Positions 22,958 through 31,234 of a stretch of 64,000 bases of DNA are shown in pieces. The stretch covers positions 496,001 through 560,000 of the forward strand of contig NZ_JACHDP010000001.1 in NCBI RefSeq assembly GCF_014201145.1, written 5' to 3'. The DNA is from Micromonospora parathelypteridis (GTDB lineage Bacteria; Actinomycetota; Actinomycetes; Mycobacteriales; Micromonosporaceae). Positions within the stretch are counted from its first letter, which is position 1; each line of letters opens with the position of its first letter. Both the position numbers and the translations under genes were made by a program. Under the pieces are notes generated by a model. It saw only the letters and a program-made list of their open reading frames with translations, ran no database searches and was not told the origin of the DNA.

Positions 22958-23649
22958 GGCTGCGCCGCCGGCGCCTCGAGACGCACCCCGACACCGCGCA
23001 CCGTGTGCAGGTAGCGGGGCTGCTGCGCGCTCTCACCCAACTTGCGCCGCAACCAGGACAGGTGCACGTCGACGGTCTTGTCGGCTCCGCCGTACGGGAT
23101 CTGCCAGACCTCGGTGAGCAGCTCACGTTTGGTGACCACCTGGCCGGGCCGGCCGGCGAGGTGGTGCAGCAGGTCGAACTCCCGGGGCGTCAGCTCGACC
23201 GCCACCCCGTCCAGGGCGACCTGTCGGGCCCTCGGGTCGATCCGTAGCCCACCGACGACGAGCGCCGAATCCTGCGCGTCGGCGCCGGCGGGTCCCCGTC
23301 GCAGCACCGCCCGGGCGCGGGCGTCGAGCTGCGCCGCGGTGAACGGCTTGACGACGTAGTCGTCGGCGCCCGCGTCGAGCACCCGCACGATCTCGGCCTC
23401 GTCGTCGCGCGCGGTCGCCACGATGACCGGCACCGAGCTGACCGCGCGCAGCATTCGCAGCAGTTCGCGTCCGTCCAGGTCGGGCAGGCCCAGGTCGAGC
23501 ACCACGAGGTCGGGCCGGTCCTCCAGCGCGTCGCGGAGCCCGGCCATCGCGGTCGAGGCCGCGGCAACCGCATGGCCGCGTTCCCGCAAGGCCCGGATCA
23601 GCGGGGTACGGATGGTCAGGTCGTCCTCAATGAGCAGCAGGCGGGCCAC
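22954..23649 (-). CDS. Two-component response regulator, OmpR/PhoB family
   Basis: A 231-residue regulator. The receiver domain has acidic pocket residues in LLLIEDD, phospho-acceptor Asp52 in LDLGLPDLDG, and the conserved Lys in DDYVVKPF. The winged-helix DNA-binding domain (about 130-225) shows LTPREFDLLHHLAGRPG and VDVHLSWLRRKLGE. The start is GTG at 23649, 7 bases after TAGCCT with no ribosome site, so it is probably leaderless. It precedes its kinase in a coupled two-gene operon. The divergent exported-protein gene at 23912 is a possible target. Confidence 0.94.
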   Translation of the reverse strand: MARLLLIEDDLTIRTPLIRALRERGHAVAAASTAMAGLRDALEDRPDLVVLDLGLPDLDGRELLRMLRAVSSVPVIVATARDDEAEIVRVLDAGADDYVVKPFTAAQLDARARAVLRRGPAGADAQDSALVVGGLRIDPRARQVALDGVAVELTPREFDLLHHLAGRPGQVVTKRELLTEVWQIPYGGADKTVDVHLSWLRRKLGESAQQPRYLHTVRGVGVRLEAPAAQP

Positions 23650-23764
23650 CCTGGCAAGGCTAACGGTTTCGCCATCAGGACCACGCGATCTCGCCGTGGC
23701 GGTCGACGAAGCGGCCCGATCGGTGTCCCGGCCCTTCGGTCGACGGCTCGATCGACTCCATGTC

Positions 23765-23816
23765 GCCGATGTGGCGGTATCCCGCCTCGGTGACACCGCC
23801 ACATCGCCGAAGCGGA
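23765..23816. repeat. Intergenic inverted repeat with 12-bp perfect arms
   Basis: CGATGTGGCGGT and ACCGCCACATCG flank a 16-base spacer within the divergent gap between the response regulator and the exported-protein gene. It is too far from either start to be a clear operator and may be a dispersed intergenic repeat; I recall similar strings in Micromonospora intergenic DNA but cannot check. Confidence 0.55.
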
Positions 23817-23911
23817 GTGGATCAGGACCCGTCGCCCACCGCAGGGGTCGTTAACTCTTCCTTAGGGTCGGGATGTGCCGGCAACAACACTGGATCGGGG
23901 ATAGTCGAGGC

Positions 23912-24406
23912 ATGAGCCGTCGTTCGATCCTCGTCGCCAGCGGGTGGGTGGCCACCGCCGCCGTGGCAACCCTGATCGGGCTGGGCGCGATCCGGCTGGT
24001 GGGCGAGAGCATCACCGGCACACCGGGCGGGGTCCGCAGCGAGGCCGAGATCGAGCGCGCGCTCGCCTCGCCAGACCCGGTGCCCACCGCCAGCACGAGC
24101 GCCACACCACCCGGCCCGGGCACGACGAGCGCCGCGCCGCCCGGCCCGGCCACGACAAGCGCCGCGCCGACCGCCAACTCCGGGGTCCGCCGGGGCTTCG
24201 CCACCGACGGCGGCACGGCCGTGGCCGAATGCGGCGCCAGCGGCGTACGCCTCGTCTCCTGGGCACCCGCGCAGGGCTACCGGGTCAGGGACGTGGACCG
24301 GGGCCCGGATGACGACGTCGAGGTCACGTTCGAGGGTTCGACCCGCGAGTACGAGTTGAAGGTGCGCTGCATCGGCTCGGAGCCGGTAGCAGTCGCCGAC
24401 GACTGA
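23912..24406 (+). CDS. Exported or membrane-anchored protein of unknown function
   Basis: A 164-residue protein with one N-terminal membrane helix (about 8-30), a Thr-Ala-Pro-Gly low-complexity spacer (about 55-90) and a compact C-terminal domain with two cysteines (AVAECGASG and KVRCIG) that could form a disulphide. No named family was recognised. GATAGT plus 6 bases precedes the ATG at 23912 (leaderless type). It is divergent from the two-component operon and could be one of its targets. Confidence 0.65.
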   Translation: MSRRSILVASGWVATAAVATLIGLGAIRLVGESITGTPGGVRSEAEIERALASPDPVPTASTSATPPGPGTTSAAPPGPATTSAAPTANSGVRRGFATDGGTAVAECGASGVRLVSWAPAQGYRVRDVDRGPDDDVEVTFEGSTREYELKVRCIGSEPVAVADD

Positions 24407-24421
24407 CCGCGGGTCGCCCCC

Positions 24422-25498
24422 CTACTGCCCCACTGGCTGCTCGCGGTCCGCGGCGCGGCCGAGGGCGACCATGCGCATCGTCTCCTCTCGACGACGGACG
24501 AGCAGTGCCCCGGCCAGGAAGGTCACCGGTGGGACGAGCATCAGCATCGCCCACTGCGCCGGCACCAGGGGAATGACGTGTCCCATGTGCATGGTGGAGG
24601 TGGACCAACCGGCGAGGGCGTTGTCGATCACCAGGGCGAGCGCCGCGACCGGAAGGAGCATGACGACGATTCGTCGGCGTACCCCGGGGTCGAGCCTGAC
24701 CAGCGCGACCAGCATGGTCAGCGCGACGGCCGTCAGAACGGCGACGTAGAGCCAGAGGACCAGCTCGCTGCTCGCCTCGATACCGTAGAAGGCCTCGTAG
24801 CTGACCGCGCCGACAAGGTTGAACGTGGGGCTGGTCACCCGGTTGATCTCCAACAGCCCGGCCATCACGGCCGGCGCGAGCAGCAACGCCGCCAACCGGC
24901 GTACGCCCAGCAGCGCGATTGTCCGGTGACGCGGCACCGGCACGGTCAGCGCGGCGGCCGCCACGACGGCGAGGGCGATCCGCGGCAGGGTGTCCACCAC
25001 GTACGTGAGATCGTCGCCGGCCTGGGGAGCGACCAGCGCGCCCCAGCCGATCGCGCCAGCCCAGGCCAGACCGGCGGCCAACCAGCGCCACCCGACCAGC
25101 ACGGCCACGCAGACGCCCGCCCAGCCGGCCACCCGAAGCCAGTCGACGACGTCGGGGCCACCCGGCCCGTACCCCGGTGGCAGGCTCGGGTCCCGGATGA
25201 GCTGGTTGAGCAGTGACTTCCCGGCGAGCGCGAGCAGGATGGACGCGACCAACAGGCCCGTCACCGCCGCGGCGTCCGCCCAGGTCGAGCCGGTGAACCC
25301 CCGTGCGCCCACCCGCAGCCGAGCCCGCAACCCGGCGCCGACCAGATTCATCGCGTCACCTGCGGCAGGTCGCCGCTGGCCCGGCCGCGCGCCGGCGACG
25401 AGCACGGCCAGCATCTCGTCCTCGTACGCCCGGCGGTGCTCCCACGGATAGACGGCCAGCAGGCGTCGGTAGCGCCGTTCCAGATCGTCGCTGCTCAC
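24422..25498 (-). CDS. Multi-pass membrane protein, PadR-linked
   Basis: A 358-residue protein with a cytoplasmic N-terminus (LERRYRRLLAVYPWEHRRAY, a permease-prefix-like segment) followed by roughly eight hydrophobic segments. The PadR gene just upstream overlaps its GTG start by 4 bases (GTGA), so the two are translationally coupled. Proteins with the YPWEHRRAYEDEM start commonly accompany PadR regulators in actinomycetes. Transport or signalling function is unknown. Confidence 0.75.
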   Translation of the reverse strand: MSSDDLERRYRRLLAVYPWEHRRAYEDEMLAVLVAGARPGQRRPAAGDAMNLVGAGLRARLRVGARGFTGSTWADAAAVTGLLVASILLALAGKSLLNQLIRDPSLPPGYGPGGPDVVDWLRVAGWAGVCVAVLVGWRWLAAGLAWAGAIGWGALVAPQAGDDLTYVVDTLPRIALAVVAAAALTVPVPRHRTIALLGVRRLAALLLAPAVMAGLLEINRVTSPTFNLVGAVSYEAFYGIEASSELVLWLYVAVLTAVALTMLVALVRLDPGVRRRIVVMLLPVAALALVIDNALAGWSTSTMHMGHVIPLVPAQWAMLMLVPPVTFLAGALLVRRREETMRMVALGRAADREQPVGQ

Positions 25499-25842
25499 GC
25501 TGCGCCTCCATTGCTCAGCAGGCCGCCTCGGCGCAGCCGCACGCGGGCGGCGTCGGCGTTGTGCCGCAGTCGGTCCGCCTCCTCGGCGAGCCGACGCGCG
25601 CCGAGCGCGGTGAGTCGGTAGTAGCGGCGCAGTCGCGACTGCACCACCTCCTCGCGCTCGACCTCGATGAGGCCGTCGGCGCGGAGCCGGTCGAGGACGG
25701 CGTAGAGGGTGCCGGCGCGGAGGCGCACCCGACCGTCGGAGATGCGCAGCACGTCCTCGATGACGGCGTAACCGTGCTTGGGTGCCTCCGCCAGTGCGGT
25801 GAGGACCAGAAACGTCGGTTCCCGAAGTGGACTCTCAGCCAT
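25495..25842 (-). CDS. PadR-family transcriptional regulator
   Basis: A 115-residue short PadR protein: winged helix with EPTFLVLTALAEAPKHGYAV, wing LRAGTLYAVLDRLRADGLIEV and a C-terminal dimerisation helix (LGARRLAEEADRLRHNADAA). It is coupled to the membrane protein gene. A perfect 10-bp inverted repeat lies 8 bases upstream of its ATG and overlaps a TATATG -10, so it should repress its own two-gene operon. The inducer is unknown. Confidence 0.92.
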   Translation of the reverse strand: MAESPLREPTFLVLTALAEAPKHGYAVIEDVLRISDGRVRLRAGTLYAVLDRLRADGLIEVEREEVVQSRLRRYYRLTALGARRLAEEADRLRHNADAARVRLRRGGLLSNGGAA

Positions 25843-25849
25843 GGCAGGA

Positions 25850-25874
25850 GCATATACCGATAGCCGGTATATGC
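25850..25874 (-). promoter_or_regulatory. Perfect PadR operator overlapping the padR promoter
   Basis: GCATATACCG-ATAGC-CGGTATATGC: both 10-base arms are perfectly complementary. On the minus strand TATATG within the proximal arm lies 8 bases before the start, fitting a leaderless promoter that a bound PadR dimer would block. Confidence 0.85.
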
Positions 25875-25928
25875 AAGGACAGTGAAATGGCTACCCGGTC
25901 CGGACCTGAAGATCGCTAGGCTCCTGCC

Positions 25929-26339
25929 GTGATCCGCACCCTCGTTGTCGCCACGCTGCTGCTGGCTGGTTGCTCTCCTACCGAAGCGCCCACCCCCGCG
26001 GCCAGCTCAACCACGCCCTCGGACAAGTCCGCCGCCTCCGCGTGCACCCGCGTGGCGCTCACCATCGAGAAGAACAACCCTCCCGTCGAGGACATGGGCA
26101 CCGCGATGCGGGCCATCGAATCGACCGACTCCGGTGTGCGGGAGGCCGGGCAGCGGCTCGGACCGATCGCCCAGGAGGCCGGCCGGCTCTGGGTGGAGAA
26201 CGACCCCACTGTCGACAAGGGGCCGGCCAACCTGCGCCTGGCCGACGCCCGGCAGGGGCTGCTCACCGCGTGCACCAACCTGTTCGGCGCCTACCCGTGG
26301 CCGTTCACCAGGCTGCCCTCGCCGACGCCCAGCAGTTGA
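25929..26339 (+). CDS. Small lipoprotein of unknown function
   Basis: A 136-residue lipoprotein. The signal sequence MIRTLVVATLLLAGC ends at a lipobox Cys (residue 15). A Thr/Ser/Pro spacer leads to a helical domain with two further cysteines (SACTRVAL and LTACTNLFG) that could pair. No named family was recognised. TAGGCT plus 6 bases precedes the GTG at 25929 (leaderless type). It converges on the large ThuA-type gene. Confidence 0.75.
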   Translation: MIRTLVVATLLLAGCSPTEAPTPAASSTTPSDKSAASACTRVALTIEKNNPPVEDMGTAMRAIESTDSGVREAGQRLGPIAQEAGRLWVENDPTVDKGPANLRLADARQGLLTACTNLFGAYPWPFTRLPSPTPSS

Positions 26340-26345
26340 GCGACC

Positions 26346-26381
26346 GACGTGGCCGGCACGGCGATCCGTGCCGGCCACGTC
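26346..26381. terminator. Bidirectional terminator hairpin
   Basis: A perfect 16-bp stem (GACGTGGCCGGCACGG / CCGTGCCGGCCACGTC) with a 4-base loop between the convergent lipoprotein and ThuA-type genes. Confidence 0.9.
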
Positions 26382-26393
26382 AGCGGTGGTGGG

Positions 26394-29300
26394 TCAACTG
26401 GTGTACGCCTCCACCTCCCAGAGCGAGTGCCCGTATCCGGTGCCCCGGGCGGTGCCGTTGATCCGCAGGTAGCGACCGTTGGCACCGAGCGCGGTGTGCT
26501 CGTCCACGCCGCCGTCGGCGCCGGTCACCGTCTTGACGGTGCTCCAGGTGGTGCCGTCGTTCGAGGTCTGAATCTGGTACGCGCTGCTGTACGCCGCCTC
26601 CCAGCTCAGCTTGACCCGACCAATCGCGGTGGGGGTGCCGAGGTCGACCCGGATCCACTGCGGGTCGGAGAACGTGCTCGACCAGCGGGTGGTGAGACTG
26701 CCGTCCACCGCCTTGGCGCCGGCCACGTCGGCCCCCTCGTTGCTGGACGTCGTCGTCGGCTTGTTCAAGAGCAGGTTGGTACCGGGGCCGGTCGGGCCAC
26801 CGGTGCCGCCGTACACCTCGAACTCGAACAGCGAGTAGCCCCAGGCGGTGCCTCGGGTGGTCCCGAGGAGCCGGACGTACCGGCCGGAGCCGGTGAGCCC
26901 GGTCAGGTCGTCCACGCCGCCGTCACCGCCGGTCACCGTACGGATCGTGGTGAAGTTGACCCCGTCCGGCGAGGTCTGGATCTGGTAGCCACTGCCGTAC
27001 GCCGCCTCCCAGGTCAACTTGACCCGGTTGAGGGAGTACGTGGCCCCGAGGTCCACATCGATCCACTGCGGATCACTGAACGCGCTGCTCCAACGGGTGC
27101 CCACCGCGCCGTCGAACGCGTTGGCCGCGCCGTACGCGCCCTCGAGACTGGAAGCTCGGGCGGGCTTGCCCTGGGCCAGGTTCCCGGTGGGCGGGTCCGG
27201 ATCCGGGCCCGGGCCGCCGGGGCTGGTGGAGAGGGTGAACTCGTCGATGTCGAAGTACGGGCCGGCGCCCTTGAAGACCAGGAACAGGGTCCGGGTGCCG
27301 GTCGGGGCGGTGACCCCACCGGTGACCGTGGTGAAGGTGGCGTACCCGCCGGTGGGCACGACGGTGGCCGAGCCGACCAGCGGCCCGGTGGGCGAATCGA
27401 CCCGTAGCTCCAACGTGCCACCACCGCCGGCCGGGGCGCCGACGCGGGCGCTGAACGACTGGATGCCGGTCAGGTTGTAGGGGTGGAACGAGATCCAGTC
27501 GTTGTTGTCGATGTATCCGACCGCGGCGCCGCCGTGCCCGGCCGCGCCGGCGACGATCTGGACGCCGGACGAGTCACCGAAGTGCTCGGCCTGGCGCACC
27601 CGCGGCTGCAGGACGGCCTGGGTGTGCGTGGTCAGCGGCGGCTGGCTACCCCCGCCGAGGTCGGTGTATTCCGCGTCGATGATGCCGAAGATGTTCGCCG
27701 CGGTGTCGTGCTCGCCGTCGGCCGAGGTCTGGATGACCCCGGTGCAGCCCTGCACGCTGCCGAGCTGGTGGCCGTGCGAGTCGTGCCCGAGCACATAGTT
27801 GACCTTCACCCGGGCGCAGTTGATCGCACCGTCCTGGGCGTCGGTGACGGTGACGGAGAACGGCACCGCGTCCCCGAAGTTGAAGGTCTGCCCGTTCAAC
27901 GGGGTGTTCACGGTGACCACCGGGGCGCTGTTGCCGACCGTGACGACCACGCTCGCGGTGGCTGTCTTGCCGGTGGTGTCCCGGACCGTGAGCGTCGGGC
28001 TGCGGGTCCCGTTGGTGGTGTAGGTGAAACTCGGGTTCGCCGCGGTCGAGTCGGTGGTGCCGTTGTTGTCGAAGTCCCAGGCGTAGGTGAACGGGTCCCC
28101 GTCCGGGTCGAGGGTGCCGGCCGAGGAGAAGGCCACGGTCAACGGGGCGGTGCCGCTCGTCGGAGTGGCTGAGACAACCGGGCGTGGCGCCCTGCCCGTG
28201 CGGGCGTACTCGATGCGGTAGAGCGCCGAGTTGGCGTCGCCGTTGAACCAGCCGGTGCCGTAGTCGAGCACGTAGAGCGCGCCGTCCGGCCCGAACTCCA
28301 TGTCCATGACCTGGGTGCCGGTCCAGGGGAACGGGTTGATCTTCAAGGGTTGGCCGGCCGAGTCGAGCTTGATGTTCTTGATCCAGCGGCGGCCGAACTC
28401 ACCGGCGAAGTAGGTCCCGTCGTAGTACTCGGGGAACGCGACGGCGGAGGTGTTGTTCGGGTCGTACCGGTAGACCGGGCCGCCCATCGGTGACAGGCCG
28501 CCGCCCGTGAACTCCGGCGGCGATCCGGAGCCGCCGTACGGCAGCCACGCCGAGATGGCCGGCGGCAACTGGGTGATGCCGGTGTTGTTGGGCGAGTTGT
28601 TCACCGGCCCGCCCGCACAGTTGAACTTCGGCCCGGACGGGCCGGACGGGAAGGTGTAGTCGTTGTACGCGTCGTTGCGGGCGGTGCAGTACGGCCATCC
28701 GTAGAAGCCGGGCCGGTCGATCCGGGCGAACTCGACGTTGCCCGCCGGTCCCCGGTTCGGGTCGGCGGTGCCCGCGTCCGGACCGTAGTCGCCGAGGTAG
28801 ACGATGCCGGTGGCCTTGTCCACGCTCATCCGGAACGGGTTGCGGAAGCCCATCGCGTAGATCTCCGGACGGGTCCGCGCGGTGCCCGCGGCGAACATGT
28901 TGCCGGCCGGAATGGTGTAACCGCCGGCCGCGCTCGGCTTGATCCGGAGCACCTTGCCACGCAGGTCGTTGCTGTTCGCCGAGGTGCGCTGCGCGTCGAA
29001 GGCCGGGTTGCGCCCGGCCCGCTCGTCGATCGGCGAGAAGCCGGCGGAGTCGAACGGGTTGGTGTCGTCACCGGTGGACAGGTAGAGGTTGCCCGCCGCG
29101 TCGAAGTCCATGTCACCGCCGACATGGCAGCACATGCCCCGGCTGGTCGGCACGTTCAGGATCAGCGTCTCACTGCCGAGGTTGATGGTGTTGTCCGCGT
29201 TCACGGTGAACCGGGCCAGCCGGTTGACGCCGTCCCAGACGGCGAACTCTGCCGGGGTGCCGGTGGCCGGGGCACCGCCACCGGGGGTGCTCAGCGGTGG

Positions 29301-30326
29301 GGCGTAGTACGCGTACACCCAGCGGTTGGTGGCGAAGTTCGGGTCGGCCTTGATGCCCTGCAGGCCCTCCTCGTCTCCGGTGTAGACCGGCAGGGTGGCC
29401 GCGATCTTGGTGTTGCCGGCGGCGTCGGTGTGCCGGATCACGCCGTTGCGCGAGGTGTGCAGCACGCCCCGGTCCGGCAGGACGGTGAGGCTCATCGGCT
29501 CGCCGGTCTCGGCGGCGCCCTTGGCCAACTCGACCTGCTGGAAGCTGCTGTTGACGGTGCCGCCGCAGTCGGCGCCGACCGCGCCGGACGCGGTCATGAT
29601 GCCGCCGAGCAGGTGCTGACGGAAGTTCGCCTCGGTGAACGACGCGTCGGTGTGGCCCAGGCCGGTGTACCAGGCCCGGCCGCCGGAGTAGTTCTGGCAC
29701 CAGGAGATCGGGTGGTCGGCACCCATGCTGCCGCCGGTGTAGGTGGTCTCGTCCAGGGTGGCCAGCACGTGCACGTTGCCCCGGGGGTTGGTGCGGTAGT
29801 TGTACAGCTCGTCGAACCGGCTCCACCGCTGCGGCAGCGTCGCGGTGGACGGGTGCACCTGGTCGGCGACCTTGACGGTGACGGTCTGTTCGGCCGGGTG
29901 CGAGGCGAAGTACGCCCCGACCAGCCCGCCGTACCAGGGCCAGTCGTACTCGGTGTCGGAGGCGGCGTGGACGCCCACGTACCCGCCGCCGCCCTGGATG
30001 TAGCGCTCGAACGCGGCCTGCTGCGCGGCGTTGAGCACGTCGCCGGTGGTGGACAGCCAGATCACCGCGGCGAACCGGTCCAGGTTGGCGTCGGTGAACT
30101 GGCCCGCGTCCTCGGTGGCCTCGACGGTGAAGCCGTTGGCGGCGCCGAGTTGCTGGATGGCGGTGATGCCCGGTGTGATGGATCCGTGCCGGAAGCCGGC
30201 GGTCTTGCTGAAGACCAGCACGGTGAACGGGGCGGCGCTGGCCGTGGGTGGCACGGCGACGATGCCGCCCGCCACGAGGATCGCGCTCAGCGCGACGCCG
30301 AGCCACGATCTCAGGGATCTGCGCAC
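26394..30326 (-). CDS. Secreted multidomain ThuA / PQQ-type sugar dehydrogenase / PKD / CBM6 / F5-8C protein
   Basis: A 1310-residue secreted protein. After a signal peptide ending ASA, a ThuA-like domain (about 35-250: VLVFSKTAGFRHGSI, YVGVHAASDTEYDWPWYGGL, GHTDASF) is followed by a glucose/sorbosone dehydrogenase-like beta-propeller (about 285-720). This has MCCHVGGDMDFDAAGNLYLS, RNPFRMSVD and MDMEFGPDGALYVLDYGTGW. A PKD domain (about 725-810), a CBM6-like module (about 895-1025) and two F5/8 type C domains (about 1035-1165 and 1175-1310) complete it. It probably oxidises or processes cell-wall carbohydrates while bound to polysaccharide. AAAGGAC lies just before the GTG at 30326. A LacI-like operator at 30449-30464 suggests sugar control. 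Confidence 0.88.
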   Translation of the reverse strand: MRRSLRSWLGVALSAILVAGGIVAVPPTASAAPFTVLVFSKTAGFRHGSITPGITAIQQLGAANGFTVEATEDAGQFTDANLDRFAAVIWLSTTGDVLNAAQQAAFERYIQGGGGYVGVHAASDTEYDWPWYGGLVGAYFASHPAEQTVTVKVADQVHPSTATLPQRWSRFDELYNYRTNPRGNVHVLATLDETTYTGGSMGADHPISWCQNYSGGRAWYTGLGHTDASFTEANFRQHLLGGIMTASGAVGADCGGTVNSSFQQVELAKGAAETGEPMSLTVLPDRGVLHTSRNGVIRHTDAAGNTKIAATLPVYTGDEEGLQGIKADPNFATNRWVYAYYAPPLSTPGGGAPATGTPAEFAVWDGVNRLARFTVNADNTINLGSETLILNVPTSRGMCCHVGGDMDFDAAGNLYLSTGDDTNPFDSAGFSPIDERAGRNPAFDAQRTSANSNDLRGKVLRIKPSAAGGYTIPAGNMFAAGTARTRPEIYAMGFRNPFRMSVDKATGIVYLGDYGPDAGTADPNRGPAGNVEFARIDRPGFYGWPYCTARNDAYNDYTFPSGPSGPKFNCAGGPVNNSPNNTGITQLPPAISAWLPYGGSGSPPEFTGGGLSPMGGPVYRYDPNNTSAVAFPEYYDGTYFAGEFGRRWIKNIKLDSAGQPLKINPFPWTGTQVMDMEFGPDGALYVLDYGTGWFNGDANSALYRIEYARTGRAPRPVVSATPTSGTAPLTVAFSSAGTLDPDGDPFTYAWDFDNNGTTDSTAANPSFTYTTNGTRSPTLTVRDTTGKTATASVVVTVGNSAPVVTVNTPLNGQTFNFGDAVPFSVTVTDAQDGAINCARVKVNYVLGHDSHGHQLGSVQGCTGVIQTSADGEHDTAANIFGIIDAEYTDLGGGSQPPLTTHTQAVLQPRVRQAEHFGDSSGVQIVAGAAGHGGAAVGYIDNNDWISFHPYNLTGIQSFSARVGAPAGGGGTLELRVDSPTGPLVGSATVVPTGGYATFTTVTGGVTAPTGTRTLFLVFKGAGPYFDIDEFTLSTSPGGPGPDPDPPTGNLAQGKPARASSLEGAYGAANAFDGAVGTRWSSAFSDPQWIDVDLGATYSLNRVKLTWEAAYGSGYQIQTSPDGVNFTTIRTVTGGDGGVDDLTGLTGSGRYVRLLGTTRGTAWGYSLFEFEVYGGTGGPTGPGTNLLLNKPTTTSSNEGADVAGAKAVDGSLTTRWSSTFSDPQWIRVDLGTPTAIGRVKLSWEAAYSSAYQIQTSNDGTTWSTVKTVTGADGGVDEHTALGANGRYLRINGTARGTGYGHSLWEVEAYTS

Positions 30327-30448
30327 GGTAGTCCTTTCGCGGTGCGAGGACGGCGTGCGCCGATCACGCCTGGCGGTGGTGGCACGAAACATGCGAATGC
30401 ATCGTTGCGTTCTTGCCTCGGGCGCGTCAAGCACTCTCCCAGCTTTCG

Positions 30449-30464
30449 TGAGAGCGCTATCTCC
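30449..30464. promoter_or_regulatory. LacI/CebR-like operator upstream of the ThuA-type gene
   Basis: TGAGAGCGCTATCTCC resembles the TGGGAGCGCTCCCA operator of CebR-type LacI repressors (core AGCGCT intact, one-base asymmetry). It lies about 120 bases upstream of the gene start; no cognate lacI gene is adjacent. Confidence 0.45.
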
Positions 30465-30584
30465 GCAGGTGGGGCGACTGCGCGCAGGGAGATCGAATAA
30501 CGGTTTTCGGGCGGCGAACCACGTGGAGGGCCCCGGCGCGCGGATGGCGTCAGCGGGGCCCTCCAAACGGTCGACCGCCCTCGC

Positions 30585-31193
30585 TCAGCGCGAGTAGTAC
30601 TCGACGACGAGCTGCTCTTCACACAGGACCGGGACCTCCGACCGCAGCGGGAGCCGGGTCAGTCGAGCGGTCAGTCCGGGCAGACTGACCTCCAGATAGG
30701 GGGCGAGACGCTCCGGGGCGTGCGCCCCCGCAGCCGCGGCGAGGAACGGGGCCTTGCCCCGGCTGCGCTCCGCCACGGCGATGACGTCCCCGGGCTGCAA
30801 CCGCGCCGAGGGTCGGTCCAGCCGACGGCCGTTGACCGTGACGTGCTGGTGGGTGACGACCTGGCGGGCCTGGTAGATGGTGCGGGCGAAACCAGCCCGC
30901 AGCACCAGCGCGTCGAGCCGGCTCTCCAACTCGACGATCAGCTCTTCACCGGTCTTGCCCGGACGGCGCACGGCCCGGTCGAACGCGCGCCGCAACTGCC
31001 CCTCGTGCAGGTCGTACTGCGCCTTGAGGCGCTGCTTCTCCAACAGCCGCACCTTGTAGTCGCTGGTGGTGCGTCGGGCCCGGCCGTGCTGCCCCGGCGG
31101 GAACGGGCGGCGCTCGAAGTAGCGCACACATTTCGGGGTCAGCGCGATGCCCAGAGCACGGGACCGCTTGACCTTGGGACGGGTCTGATTCAT
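30585..31193 (-). CDS. rpsD: 30S ribosomal protein S4, cysteine-poor (zinc-free) form
   Basis: A 202-residue S4. The N-terminal part reads RSRALGIALTPKCVRYFERR then PPGQHGRAR; the S4 RNA-binding domain (about 90-155) has SRLDALVLRAGFARTIYQAR and VTHQHVTVNGRRLDRPS; the conserved end is EEQLVVEYYSR. Only one N-terminal Cys is present, so the four-Cys zinc site of C+ forms is absent. The C-terminal half is divergent, suggesting an accessory paralog rather than the housekeeping copy, which is inference. GAGAGGTGAAGG precedes the ATG. The gene is divergent from a DUF2470 gene over a 41-base gap filled by an iron-regulator-like box, linking it to metal limitation. Confidence 0.88.
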   Translation of the reverse strand: MNQTRPKVKRSRALGIALTPKCVRYFERRPFPPGQHGRARRTTSDYKVRLLEKQRLKAQYDLHEGQLRRAFDRAVRRPGKTGEELIVELESRLDALVLRAGFARTIYQARQVVTHQHVTVNGRRLDRPSARLQPGDVIAVAERSRGKAPFLAAAAGAHAPERLAPYLEVSLPGLTARLTRLPLRSEVPVLCEEQLVVEYYSR

Positions 31194-31208
31194 CCTTCAC
31201 CTCTCAAG

Positions 31209-31227
31209 TAAGGTAAGGCTAACCTTA
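31209..31227. promoter_or_regulatory. IdeR/DmdR-like iron box shared by rpsD paralog and DUF2470 gene
   Basis: TAAGGTAAGGCTAACCTTA is a near-perfect 19-bp palindrome close to the iron-box consensus TTAGGTTAGGCTAACCTAA. The gap is only 41 bases, so it must affect promoters in both directions. Confidence 0.8.
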
Positions 31228-31234
31228 TTAGGAG

